The position numbers were made by a program, and so were the translations under genes. This document shows, piece after piece, positions 34,515 through 42,747 of a stretch of DNA of 64,000 nucleotides. How positions within the stretch are numbered: position 1 is the stretch's first letter; every line of letters begins with the position of its first letter. The DNA comes from M0103 sp040386155. GTDB lineage: Bacteria; Bacteroidota; Bacteroidia; Flavobacteriales_D; Crocinitomicaceae. The notes below the pieces were generated by a model that worked only from the letters and a program-made list of their open reading frames with translations, did no database searches and was not told the DNA's origin. Location of the stretch: contig JAZKFZ010000003.1 of assembly GCA_040386155.1 (NCBI GenBank), positions 868,001 to 932,000 of the forward strand, given 5' to 3'.

Positions 34515-34948
34515 TAACTCGCCGTCGATAGTTCTTTGTTGGAATTCACTTTATTGTGCTCATTTAGTTGGCTTCTAAGCCATTTAAGAGCCATTTCTCG
34601 ATTCGAAAAAATACGTGTTTTTATAAATGGCTTGTTGACTGTTAGGTAGAAATTACCAAGAAGTCGATGCCCAATATTATTTACTAAAATTGCTTTTGCC
34701 ACAACATTTTGCTTATGCTGCAATGAAGCAATTTGTTCTCTCGCTTCTTTAGTGACTTCAGTCATCTTTCCGAACGTAAGTATTGCAGCATACGGTTGTC
34801 CTTTCGTAATTTCTTGATTGATTTTTTTTGCTTCGAGGAGATCTTCTACTTCAATGACACAATAATCTAAAACAAAATTTTCTAACAAATTAGGTTCCAG
34901 CAGGGTAATCCTGCATTTTGTAGTAGTTATCACAAGTTGATTAATCAT
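34511..34948 (-). CDS. DUF7793-like (STAS-fold-like) protein
   Basis: A 145-residue soluble protein with an alpha/beta pattern: AAILTFGKMTEVTKEAREQI, then KAILVNNIGHRLLGNFYLTVNKP and IFSNREMALKWLRSQL. This arrangement matches a Bacteroidota family related to the SpoIIAA/STAS fold, of unknown function. It converges on the sigma-factor gene with a 4-bp overlap, so the two could interfere in transcription. Assignment is by remembered motif, not search. Confidence 0.65.
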   Translation of the reverse strand: MINQLVITTTKCRITLLEPNLLENFVLDYCVIEVEDLLEAKKINQEITKGQPYAAILTFGKMTEVTKEAREQIASLQHKQNVVAKAILVNNIGHRLLGNFYLTVNKPFIKTRIFSNREMALKWLRSQLNEHNKVNSNKELSTASY

Positions 34949-35063
34949 TGAAAATTAAATCGAAATCAATATTAAGGAAAGAATCCATCAATAGCAAGAA
35001 ATAGCGGATAAACTTGAAATTATTGTTCACTGCAAAATCTTGAAACGCTTGCTCGATTTAGTA

Positions 35064-35651
35064 TTAAAATTGCTTCGGTTTTTGCTTCTTACTAGTATTG
35101 TCCACAATTTCTTTGATCCGATGCTCCCTTGTTTCAGGGCGCTTAGCAGCTTGCACCCAATGAAGCATCATTTTTCTTACAGACTTGCTTAAACCAAGAA
35201 AGAATTCCATCGCGTTTTCTTGAGTAGCTAAGGCACTTTCGAGATCTGATGGTATCTCTAAATTTTCAACCGAATCGAGGATTGTCCATGAACCGTTTTG
35301 CTTAGCTATTTCCACACACTTCAATCCCGCCTCTGTCATTAATCCCTGTTCGAGAAGCGCTTCAACTTTTTGTTTATTGATTTTGGACCAAGTACTTTTG
35401 GGTTTTCGCTTAGTAAAATATTGAATCGATCGCTGCTCATCGAGTTTTCTTTTAGTGCTATCGATCCAGCCAAAACAGAGTGCTTCATCAACAGCATCAC
35501 TCCAAGTAATGGTAGCTTGATTAGCACTTTTCTTTACCATTACCACCCAAATGGAATCTTTTTCAATATGATTTTCAGTCAACCAGTTTCTCCATTCTTC
35601 TTTCGATGCTGGATAATAGGTTTCAAAGTCGGTAGAGGTCCTATTCGCCAT
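35064..35651 (-). CDS. YdeI/OmpD-associated family protein
   Basis: A 195-residue cytosolic protein with the family core: SKEEWRNWLTENH, DAVDEALCFGWIDSTKRKLD (about 52-71) and QYFTKRKPKSTWSKINKQKVE (split near 77-97), with a Lys-rich tail. The molecular function of this family is not established. The ATG overlaps the stop of the upstream phosphatase gene by one base, so they share an mRNA. Confidence 0.85.
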   Translation of the reverse strand: MANRTSTDFETYYPASKEEWRNWLTENHIEKDSIWVVMVKKSANQATITWSDAVDEALCFGWIDSTKRKLDEQRSIQYFTKRKPKSTWSKINKQKVEALLEQGLMTEAGLKCVEIAKQNGSWTILDSVENLEIPSDLESALATQENAMEFFLGLSKSVRKMMLHWVQAAKRPETREHRIKEIVDNTSKKQKPKQF

Positions 35652-37774
35652 TATTGAATTTCCACGATCATTAAACAGACATCATCTACCTGCTCATACT
35701 CACCTTTCCAGCTATAAAATTGACTTTTCAGAAATTCAAGTTGGTCATTTAATGACATTGTATGCGATTGAATGATTAAGTCCAGCGCTGCCCCTTTCTT
35801 CATTTTTTTACCATTGCCTCCACCAATTTGATCAGGAAAGCCATCTGAAAATAGGATAACTCGATCGTTTTGTTTCATCTGCACCACATTCTTTTCGAAG
35901 GGAATTTGCTGAATTGATTTTCCGATGGGGCGGCGAGTTCCTTTGATTCCAAACAATTGTAAATCTTCCCTATTTTCTCGAAGCTCAAAAACTTCCTCAT
36001 CAATAGGAGTTATGTTTGTTGTACGCACAACATAGGCAGTGTGGTTAGCTCCTGTGAATTCTAGCTCTTTAGTTTTTTGATTGAAGACACATAAACTAAT
36101 GTCCATTCCATCATTTAAATTTTCGTTCCCACGATGTAAACTTTCCACAACGTAATCATTGATAGCTTCCACAAATTCAGATGAACTTGCACCGCTTTTC
36201 TCTCGAACTACTTTTTCAATCGAGTTTAAACCTACAATTGATACCATCGCTCCAGGTACACCATGTCCGGTGGAATCTCCGACACCAAATACCGATCGAC
36301 TATTTAGATCATACGAAAAATAAAAATCCCCACTTACGATGTCTTTTGGAGCAAAAAATAAATCAAACTGTAAAAATGCTGTGTTTTGTTGTTCCATATT
36401 GGGCAAAGAGGCTCTCTGAATATGCGTGGCGTAATTGATACTATCAATAATCTCCTTGTTTTTTTCTGACAATTCATCCATGGCTTCCTCTAAAGCTTGA
36501 TGCGAACTTTCGATGAGATGATTTTTTTGATTGAGTTCTTCATTGCTTTTTTTCTTGATTTTATTGGAGCGAAAAAGCACTCCAACTCCACCCAATGCAA
36601 TTAATCCAGAAACGATCGACAATATTGCCAAGTTCTTATTTTGATTGGATTCCTTTTGAAGACTGCTATTGATCTCCTCGTCCAATTTCTTTTCAATCGT
36701 TAACTGTTCAATTTCGAGTTGCTTTTTCTCCGACTCATACTGTGCTTCCAACTCATGCAACAATGAAACTTGTTCTGCCAATTGCAATGTATCTTTTAAG
36801 TTATTGTGCAATTTCAACATTTGGTAAGCATCTTGCCAATCATTCATGCTTGCATACACTTCACTCATCCCTAAATAACTGGAAATCAAATTTATGCTAT
36901 CGCCTATTTCGTTTTTAATTTCATTCGACAATTTATGGTATTCGATTGATCTATTGTACTGCTTAATGTCTGAATACGTATTCGCAATATTGTTGAGGTT
37001 AAACGATTCCCATGCTCTATTACCACTTTTTCGGTTCATTTCCAAGGCTTTAAAAAAGTACTCGAGTGCTTTTTGAGGATGGTCGAGCCGTCGTTCAATA
37101 TTCCCCATGTTGTTGTAGTTCCCAGCAATAAGTCGCGCATTTCCCAATGATTTAGCAAGATTTAAACTAATGGTATAGTACTTAGCTCCTCCTTTCAAAT
37201 CTCCTAAATCTTTTTTGGCATTCCCTAAACTAATAGCGGCGTTGGCCATTCCAAGGGTGTCATTGATACTTTTTGTCAAGTTAAAGGCTTCTGTCAAATA
37301 CTTTTCTGCATTCGCAATTTCTTCGAGTTTCATATAACAGATTCCAATGTTGCGATACAATTCGGCTTTTTGCTTATACGATTTAAGATTGCTGGCGATT
37401 TTAGCCCCCTTAAAAAAGCACTTAATCGCTTCTTCGAAAGCATTATTATCCATTGAGTTAACTCCTTTCACAAACATCAGCCTACTTTCGCATAAGAATT
37501 TACCTTTCAATTTGTTCTCATCAAAACGGAAGGCAATTGAATCTGATACATCTCGAAATCGGAGAGAATCTAAAATATAAAACTTCCACAATTCGATGTC
37601 AGAAGCAGCATATTTTGAAGTATTTGCTTTGGCAATACTTTCTACTTTAACAACAAACTGATCCTTTGGAATATTCTTTAGTTTCGATGTTAGAGTAGTT
37701 AAGGGCTGCTGAGAGAAGCCAGATAAGCTCAATAAAATGATAGTAGTACTTATGGTTATTTTCAGGAAGTTCAC
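35651..37774 (-). CDS. TPR-repeat SpoIIE-family (PP2C) serine phosphatase, membrane-anchored
   Basis: A 707-residue sensor phosphatase. Parts: signal peptide (1-22, LLSLSGFSQQ); about six TPR repeats in the periplasm (about 95-340, for example IAGNYNNMGNIERRLDHPQKALEYF); a coiled coil; one membrane helix (about 377-400, LAILSIVSGLIALGGVGVLF); a second coiled coil; and a cytosolic SpoIIE/PP2C domain with FFAPKDIVSGDFYF, GDSTGHGVPGAMVS and the terminal QVDDVCLMIVE. Such proteins dephosphorylate anti-anti-sigma partners in partner-switching; none is next door. The start is GTG. It is a paralogue of the gene at 49354-51291. Confidence 0.9.
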   Translation of the reverse strand: MNFLKITISTTIILLSLSGFSQQPLTTLTSKLKNIPKDQFVVKVESIAKANTSKYAASDIELWKFYILDSLRFRDVSDSIAFRFDENKLKGKFLCESRLMFVKGVNSMDNNAFEEAIKCFFKGAKIASNLKSYKQKAELYRNIGICYMKLEEIANAEKYLTEAFNLTKSINDTLGMANAAISLGNAKKDLGDLKGGAKYYTISLNLAKSLGNARLIAGNYNNMGNIERRLDHPQKALEYFFKALEMNRKSGNRAWESFNLNNIANTYSDIKQYNRSIEYHKLSNEIKNEIGDSINLISSYLGMSEVYASMNDWQDAYQMLKLHNNLKDTLQLAEQVSLLHELEAQYESEKKQLEIEQLTIEKKLDEEINSSLQKESNQNKNLAILSIVSGLIALGGVGVLFRSNKIKKKSNEELNQKNHLIESSHQALEEAMDELSEKNKEIIDSINYATHIQRASLPNMEQQNTAFLQFDLFFAPKDIVSGDFYFSYDLNSRSVFGVGDSTGHGVPGAMVSIVGLNSIEKVVREKSGASSSEFVEAINDYVVESLHRGNENLNDGMDISLCVFNQKTKELEFTGANHTAYVVRTTNITPIDEEVFELRENREDLQLFGIKGTRRPIGKSIQQIPFEKNVVQMKQNDRVILFSDGFPDQIGGGNGKKMKKGAALDLIIQSHTMSLNDQLEFLKSQFYSWKGEYEQVDDVCLMIVEIQ

Positions 37775-37847
37775 AGTGCCAATTTACTAATTAAGAATTT
37801 ATCTTAGTGAAAAGTAAGGAAAATAGTGCAAAAAAACAATTCTTATC

Positions 37848-37855
37848 TATCTTTG
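37848..37855 (+). promoter_or_regulatory. -7 box (TATCTTTG) of tRNA-Leu
   Basis: An exact TAnnTTTG element ending 12 nt before the mature tRNA 5' end. Confidence 0.55.
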
Positions 37856-37867
37856 TAGCGTAAAACT

Positions 37868-37950
37868 GCGCACGTGGTGGAACGGTAGACATGCCAGCTT
37901 GAGGGGCTGGTGCCTTCAGTGGTGTGCTGGTTCGAGTCCAGTCGTGCGTA
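37868..37950 (+). tRNA. tRNA-Leu (anticodon GAG)
   Basis: An 83-nt class II tRNA with a long variable arm. The acceptor stem GCGCACG pairs with CGTGCGT (first pair G-U), the anticodon stem-loop CCAGC-TTGAGGG-GCTGG gives GAG reading CUU/CUC, and the T arm contains CTGG-TTCGAGT-CCAG. The discriminator is A and CCA is not encoded. An antisense open frame over it is not a gene. Confidence 0.95.
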
Positions 37951-37958
37951 CAAAAATC

Positions 37959-38080
37959 AGAGTGAGAAGCAAAGCGAGAGTGATGTTCCGATCTCTGGTT
38001 TTTTTTCTTCACTCTCGTTCTCATTCTCGCTCTTGAAAAACTAGAGTGAGAAACAGAGCGAGAGCGATGTTCCGAACTCT
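37959..38080. repeat. 38-bp direct repeats with an inverted middle segment
   Basis: Two 38-bp copies, 37959-37996 and 38043-38080, differ at four positions; both start AGAGTGAGAA and contain GATGTTCCGA. Between them, 38007-38035 carries a reverse-complement-like CTCTCGTTCTCATTCTCGCT segment, so the whole can fold. It fills the gap between tRNA-Leu and the MNIO gene and could also end transcription from both sides. Confidence 0.75.
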
Positions 38081-38081
38081 A

Positions 38082-39233
38082 TCACCAACCCTTCTCCCAT
38101 TTCTGAGCAATTCTCATTGCAGTTTCAAGCATGTAGGGAGACCAAGATTCACTATTCCATGCTGAGTCTGCAAGGGAAGATTGAAATAATAACCGATTTG
38201 CTTCGTCAACGTTTTTTGCTTTTGTAAGAATCGATGAAAGCTCATTTTGCTGCTTGAATAGTTCTTCTGAACTAGGGATTGGGTTGTTTAAGACGTGACG
38301 AATGGCTGAAAAATCATTCTTTGAAAACAGTGTGTTTTGTTGATTAAAGGCTTCAACAATCGCTTGCATACGATCGAAATCGTCTTGAAAACGCAATTGT
38401 TCTTCAGGAGTAACAAGCGCTGTACCGAGCTGCTCTAGCACCACAAACTTGAGATTATCACACAAAGACAAGGATTTTTGCAATAGTTCGAACACTTCTT
38501 CGGGTACAGCATCGTCGTGGGTATCTCTGCGAATGTCCTTTTGAGGAAAAAGAGCTGATGTTTCCCAACTTCCTCCGGAAATATGAATTTCACGAACACG
38601 ATTCAAGGGATATAAAGCAATTAAAGTCTCAAAATTGAGGTCGAAATTCTTCAGTTGACAATACAAATTATGTAGATCCAAAATGATAAATCCATTGACT
38701 GGCTCCAGCAATTGGTTCAAAAAATCGCCGTGTTGCTTTACTTCCTCTTTGGAATATGAAAAAGCAAGATTTTCAAGTCCAACTGGACATTCGCAAGCAT
38801 CTTGAATGCGCTGTAATCGATCAATTCCGATGCGCAACGTTTCTTTGGTAAATGGCACCGCTATTGGTGCTCCTTTGTGAAAATCTTCCCCCGTCATGAA
38901 CCCAAAATGTTCAGAAATATGATCGAATTGAAAATTAGAGGAAACTTTTTTTAAGTGCTTTAGCCAAAACTGTTGCTCTTCTGACCACTTTCCTGAAAAC
39001 AAAGAAAAAAAAACGCCATGACCAATCAATCGTCCTTCGTTTCCGAATGTTTGAAGCAATTCCACAAACCAATCAGGAATGGATTTCACCTTGAATAAAG
39101 TATCAAACGACCATTCAATCGCTTCCACTTTTTCGGAGCTAAATAAAGGCAAACTTGCTTGCAGTAGCTGCTGATTAAGGTTACAAGCAATAGATGAATA
39201 AATCTTTTGATGTGGTACTAACCCATTCCGCAT
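38082..39233 (-). CDS. DUF692/MNIO family multinuclear iron oxidase with C-terminal extension
   Basis: A 383-residue TIM-barrel-type protein of the DUF692 family, whose studied members (MbnB, TglH, ChrH, BufB) are iron-dependent oxidases that modify cysteines of ribosomal peptides. Probable metal-site residues: His72 (GHGVFF), His109 (SEHFGF), Glu154 (GLENLAF), Asp186/His188/Asn189 (LDLHNLY), His217 (REIHISGG), Asp237/His239 (RDTHDDAVP) and Glu267 (VVLEQLG). The barrel ends near 285; residues 290-383 are an extra helical region not usual in the family. The ATG lies inside the last codons of the small peptide gene upstream (16-bp overlap), so synthesis is coupled to that peptide, the likely substrate. 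Confidence 0.88.
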   Translation of the reverse strand: MRNGLVPHQKIYSSIACNLNQQLLQASLPLFSSEKVEAIEWSFDTLFKVKSIPDWFVELLQTFGNEGRLIGHGVFFSLFSGKWSEEQQFWLKHLKKVSSNFQFDHISEHFGFMTGEDFHKGAPIAVPFTKETLRIGIDRLQRIQDACECPVGLENLAFSYSKEEVKQHGDFLNQLLEPVNGFIILDLHNLYCQLKNFDLNFETLIALYPLNRVREIHISGGSWETSALFPQKDIRRDTHDDAVPEEVFELLQKSLSLCDNLKFVVLEQLGTALVTPEEQLRFQDDFDRMQAIVEAFNQQNTLFSKNDFSAIRHVLNNPIPSSEELFKQQNELSSILTKAKNVDEANRLLFQSSLADSAWNSESWSPYMLETAMRIAQKWEKGW

Positions 39234-39382
39234 GCTGGACAGGGTTCTTTATGCTCCTTCTCGTTGGATTGCTTTGGCTTTTCTTTGCCCGAATTTGCAT
39301 CCGTCTTTTGGCAAGCATAGCTAATCGCACCAACACTTATCGTAATGGCTATTGCTTTTAATAGGGACGGTTGAATTTTCAT
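39218..39382 (-). CDS. Small exported Cys-peptide B, putative MNIO substrate
   Basis: A 54-residue ORF found by translating the gap between larger genes. Layout: signal segment MKIQPSLLKAIAITISVGAI; possible lipobox S-Y-A-C24; a Lys/Glu-rich hydrophilic stretch (25-47); and a C-terminal motif C48-P-A-C51-G-M-G ending at the stop. The neighbouring 61-residue peptide has the same start (MKI...LL.A) and the same C-x-A-C-G-M-G end. It overlaps the MNIO start by 16 bp and follows peptide A by 10 nt, so the three form one unit. It could be matured at the two cysteines; the product is unknown. A weak lipobox leaves open cleavage by signal peptidase I. Confidence 0.82.
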   Translation of the reverse strand: MKIQPSLLKAIAITISVGAISYACQKTDANSGKEKPKQSNEKEHKEPCPACGMG

Positions 39383-39392
39383 ACTATTTTAA

Positions 39393-39578
39393 TTAGCCCA
39401 TTCCACATGCTATGCAATAATCTACGTTATCTGGATCGCAGACGTCAGGTGTTCCATCTCCATCACTGTCTTTTTTCGCCTTCATATCTTCCTTTGAACA
39501 CGAAGTAACAAAGGTTGAAAACGCTGCAACAGTAATTCCCAGTGTTACGGCTTGCAATAAGTGCTTAGAAATTTTCAT
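39393..39578 (-). CDS. Small exported Cys-peptide A, putative MNIO substrate
   Basis: A 61-residue lipoprotein-like peptide. The signal MKISKHLLQAVTLGITVAAF is followed by lipobox VTSC27. The mature part has a calcium-loop-like stretch DSDGDGTPD (37-45) as in thrombospondin type 3 repeats, Cys47, and the C-terminal C55-I-A-C58-G-M-G. It is paralogous to peptide B downstream. Position, size and conserved cysteine tail fit a RiPP-type precursor acted on by the MNIO enzyme, which is inference. It has its own promoter 17 nt upstream. Confidence 0.85.
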   Translation of the reverse strand: MKISKHLLQAVTLGITVAAFSTFVTSCSKEDMKAKKDSDGDGTPDVCDPDNVDYCIACGMG

Positions 39579-39594
39579 GATGAATAATTTGAAT

Positions 39595-39625
39595 CAAATG
39601 TCTTATAAAAACTTTAGAAATGCAA
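39595..39625 (-). promoter_or_regulatory. Promoter of the Cys-peptide/MNIO operon
   Basis: On the minus strand TTG (39625-39623), 20 nt, then GACATTTG (39602-39595), one base from TAnnTTTG. The ATG of peptide A follows 16 nt later. It would let the unit be expressed apart from the WD40 gene upstream. Confidence 0.4.
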
Positions 39626-39636
39626 GATTATTGCTT

Positions 39637-40530
39637 TCACTGTGAATAATTCGTCCAAATGATAATCTTTTTATCATCACTTGCTGATGCAAAAGACCTG
39701 TCATCAATCGCTACCAAGGAATTTACAGAATGTCGATGACCTTTATTCTTTAGATCTAATCGCTGCTGAAATTTCAAATCAGGGATGGAAAAAACCTTTA
39801 TTGTTTTATCGCGCGATGCAGAAACCAAGGTATTTTCATTGAATTGCAATAATTCATAAATGACATAATTGTGCGCCATTACTTCACTCACTAAAACTTC
39901 GTCATTCACGTTCCATTTTCTAAGAATGGCATCTTTTCCTCCTGAGTACAATATCGTCGAATCAATTAGATCAAACAAAATGGACGTCACACCTTCTTTG
40001 TGCGCATAAAAATTATTGATTTCATTGTAAAAAGAAGTTTCCATTATCCGAATTCTTCCATCTTGACCAGCGATAGCTACTCTTGCTCCACTTGTATCCA
40101 CAGACATCCTGCGAATTTTACCACAATTTAAGGGAATTGCTAGTACCTTTTCCAAGGTTGAAGTATCAAAAACGGTCACAATTCCATTTTCATCCCCCAC
40201 ATAAAAATGATTTTTAGGAATGTTTTCAGCGAAACAAAATATTCCTGCTTGCAAATTGTATTCTTTGGCCACTGTTCTGTTGGCAAGATCAACAATGTAG
40301 AGAAGTCCTGAGGAAAGGCCAGCCAATAACTGAGCACCTTGATTGATCACCTTTATGGCATAGACGGAAGCATCGAACTTTAGCGCAAACTTATCTTGTT
40401 CACCTGTGGAAATGTTCCAACGTGTTACAAATCTGTCAGCACTGGCTGAATAGATAAAAAGTTGATCGAACGACAGAGAATAGACAGCTGCACTATGGCC
40501 TGTAAACGCTCTTTCGTGATAGAATTTCAT
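39637..40530 (-). CDS. WD40-repeat beta-propeller protein
   Basis: A 297-residue cytosolic protein made of about seven WD40 blades from residue 5 to the end; clear units are FTGHSAAVYSLSFDQLFIYS, HNYVIYELLQFNENTLVSAS and RHSVNSLVAIDDRSFASASD, each closing near a W/F-x-D/N dipeptide. It is a scaffold without enzyme motifs. The ATG overlaps the stop of the phosphosulfolactate-synthase-like gene by one base, so they are coupled. The partner is unknown. Confidence 0.85.
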   Translation of the reverse strand: MKFYHERAFTGHSAAVYSLSFDQLFIYSASADRFVTRWNISTGEQDKFALKFDASVYAIKVINQGAQLLAGLSSGLLYIVDLANRTVAKEYNLQAGIFCFAENIPKNHFYVGDENGIVTVFDTSTLEKVLAIPLNCGKIRRMSVDTSGARVAIAGQDGRIRIMETSFYNEINNFYAHKEGVTSILFDLIDSTILYSGGKDAILRKWNVNDEVLVSEVMAHNYVIYELLQFNENTLVSASRDKTIKVFSIPDLKFQQRLDLKNKGHRHSVNSLVAIDDRSFASASDDKKIIIWTNYSQ

Positions 40531-41348
40531 TATGCTTCGTCTTCGACTTCCATTTCGTCGCTCACTTGCTTCAAGCGCTTAGCGTAATCTTCTGGCATGA
40601 ATTCGAAGAAAGTATCCCCGCGCAATCCAAGGCGCAAACATTCTAATGGAATCATTTCATTTGGACCGATATTTCCCAAGTTAACTTCAGCACCGAACAA
40701 TTTAATGAACCATACTTGTTGATTTTTTTGGGGTGCTTCCCAAAGAATTTTTTCAGGAGCAACTTTCGCTGTAATTCTATTAATTAAAATGGTGTGAGCA
40801 GTTCCATTTGATCGAAAAACGCCAACATTTCCTGCTTCTCTTCCTTCCGCAATTACTTTCCAACTGCCAGCTTCCAATTCGGTACGCATCATTTTGATCC
40901 ATTTAGCAGGAGAAATTAAGATTCCAGCATCTTTTGAACCAACTTCAGAAAGGACCGTTTTTTCTTTTGAAAGTCGATGAATTAATTCACATTTCTCATC
41001 GTGATTGATGATGATTGAACCATCCGAAATTTCAGCAACGTCTAATTTATATTTATCTAAAAGACGAACGTAATCATTGAATTTACCTCTCGCATAAAAT
41101 GCTTCAAACAAGGTTCCGCCAAGGTAGGGTTTAATTCCTGCTTCCTTGTACAAGTCAATTTTTCGTTGAAGGTCATTTGTAACATACGATGTTCCGAAGC
41201 CAAATTTCACTAAGTCAGTTAAATGACCAGATGCCTCAATAAAGTCTTCTACTTCTCTGAAGCCTAAGCCTTTATCCATCATCATTGTCACCCCTTTTTC
41301 ACGTGGTTTTTCACTTCGTGCGGGAATGTAAGGTAAGTCAAAATTCAT
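40530..41348 (-). CDS. Phosphosulfolactate synthase (ComA)-like protein
   Basis: A 272-residue TIM-barrel of the ComA family, which in methanogens adds sulfite to phosphoenolpyruvate for coenzyme M and in other bacteria can feed sulfolactate pathways. Visible marks: ARSEKPREKGVTMMMDKGLG (about 9-28), LVKFGFGTS, YLGGTLFEAFYARG (about 75-88), EISDGSIIIN and EAGNVGVF with GAEVNLGNI near the C-terminus. ATG 41348 follows 1 nt after the upstream stop; TTG 41357 is rejected. What a Bacteroidota cell makes with it is unclear; no other coenzyme M or sulfonate gene is nearby. Confidence 0.85.
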   Translation of the reverse strand: MNFDLPYIPARSEKPREKGVTMMMDKGLGFREVEDFIEASGHLTDLVKFGFGTSYVTNDLQRKIDLYKEAGIKPYLGGTLFEAFYARGKFNDYVRLLDKYKLDVAEISDGSIIINHDEKCELIHRLSKEKTVLSEVGSKDAGILISPAKWIKMMRTELEAGSWKVIAEGREAGNVGVFRSNGTAHTILINRITAKVAPEKILWEAPQKNQQVWFIKLFGAEVNLGNIGPNEMIPLECLRLGLRGDTFFEFMPEDYAKRLKQVSDEMEVEDEA

Positions 41349-41349
41349 C

Positions 41350-42747
41350 TTATTCAATTATTCTAATAAATGATTCAATTTCTTTTAGTGCAGGGTTGAT
41401 TCTAAACAACTCTTTTGCATTTTCTTTATCAGCATTCACACAGTTAGCGAAAATCACTACTGCTAATTCCTTATTGCCTGATAAATACAATAAATTAGTT
41501 TGCAGAATTTCTGCTATTTTATTCTCTCCAACGTTTGCAATGAAATCGTTCACAAACTCTAGCGCATCAATGATAGATACTTTTTCGCACAAAAGCGTCA
41601 CATAATCTTCCAAACATTCTTCATCCGAAGGATCCAAAGCCAATGCCAACTGAAAATACTCGATAGCAGAAGTATAGTCTTCCACTTTTTCGTAAGCCTC
41701 AGCAAGAACGTGATAAATACTTGCGTTTTCAGCATCCAGCTCAGCCGCTTTATGCAATAAACTCAAGGCTTCTCGTGTATTTCCTCTCAAATCCTCTACG
41801 ATTCCAAGGCCCAACCAAGCGTCTGCATTATCTGGTGCTAAGTCTAAACTTTTGCGGTAATACAAGGTTGCATTATCGAGGTCATTGAGCTGTTCATACG
41901 CTTCGCCAATATAGCAAAACGCCATAAAATCTTCACCATCTACTTCGATGCATCGCTGAAAATTTTCGATGGCTTCGGTGTATTTTTCTTGCGCAAGTAA
42001 TGTATTTGCCAAGTTAAAAAAAACGGGTCCAAAATCTTCGTTGATGACAACACAATACTCGTAAGCAACTACTGCTTTGTCGTATTTCTCAATTTTGGTA
42101 TATGCATTTCCGAGGTTGTACCACGCTGTGAATGAATACGGATTTTCATCGATGTAATCTGAGTAGCACTGAATTGCACTGTCGTACTCACCTAGTTGAT
42201 CGTAGCAGAATGCTATTTCATAAATGGCCCCTTCGTTAAAAGGGTTGAACTTAATTGCTTCTCGAAGAACAGCCACGGCAGCACGGTAATCGCGAAGATT
42301 TTCGTGTTCCATAGCAAGATCTAGATAAATTTCATCTCGGTCTTCTGGTTCTGAAACTGCTAGGGCTTCTTTAAAAAATTTGATGGCATTCTTACTGTCT
42401 TTAATTTGACTGAATATGGACGCTTTAGTGAGCCAAAACTCAACCGATGGCAAATCCATTTTTTCAATTTTTGCAAGAATGTTTAAAGCTTCACGCAACT
42501 GGCCCATTGCAGCAATAGCCTGTGCTTTTCTCAAGTGAAAAACTTGATAGAAAGAGAATTGTTCAATGGCATAATCTGCACATAATGCAGCTTTTTGATA
42601 TTGACTATTCATCAATAAATGATCGAGTAGTATTTCAAGGCGATCTGAATCAAGGAACCCCATTGATTCGCCAGTGAGGTATCTTTCGAATGATGCTAGA
42701 TCTTCGTTGAGATATCCTTCCATATAATCATCATCCTCTTCAAACAT
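41350..42747 (-). CDS. Tetratricopeptide repeat protein
   Basis: A 465-residue acidic protein with an N-terminal region beginning MFEEDDDYMEGYLNEDLASF and ten or more TPR units from about residue 40 to 400, for example AWYNLGNAYTKIEKYDKAVV and AFCYIGEAYEQLNDLDNATL. No signal peptide; probably a cytosolic scaffold. It is first of a three-gene coupled unit with the ComA-like and WD40 genes. Confidence 0.92.
   Translation of the reverse strand: MFEEDDDYMEGYLNEDLASFERYLTGESMGFLDSDRLEILLDHLLMNSQYQKAALCADYAIEQFSFYQVFHLRKAQAIAAMGQLREALNILAKIEKMDLPSVEFWLTKASIFSQIKDSKNAIKFFKEALAVSEPEDRDEIYLDLAMEHENLRDYRAAVAVLREAIKFNPFNEGAIYEIAFCYDQLGEYDSAIQCYSDYIDENPYSFTAWYNLGNAYTKIEKYDKAVVAYEYCVVINEDFGPVFFNLANTLLAQEKYTEAIENFQRCIEVDGEDFMAFCYIGEAYEQLNDLDNATLYYRKSLDLAPDNADAWLGLGIVEDLRGNTREALSLLHKAAELDAENASIYHVLAEAYEKVEDYTSAIEYFQLALALDPSDEECLEDYVTLLCEKVSIIDALEFVNDFIANVGENKIAEILQTNLLYLSGNKELAVVIFANCVNADKENAKELFRINPALKEIESFIRIIE

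Noticed and set aside
37791..38024. A 77-codon minus-strand open frame
   Set aside because: It reads through tRNA-Leu and the repeats; not a gene.
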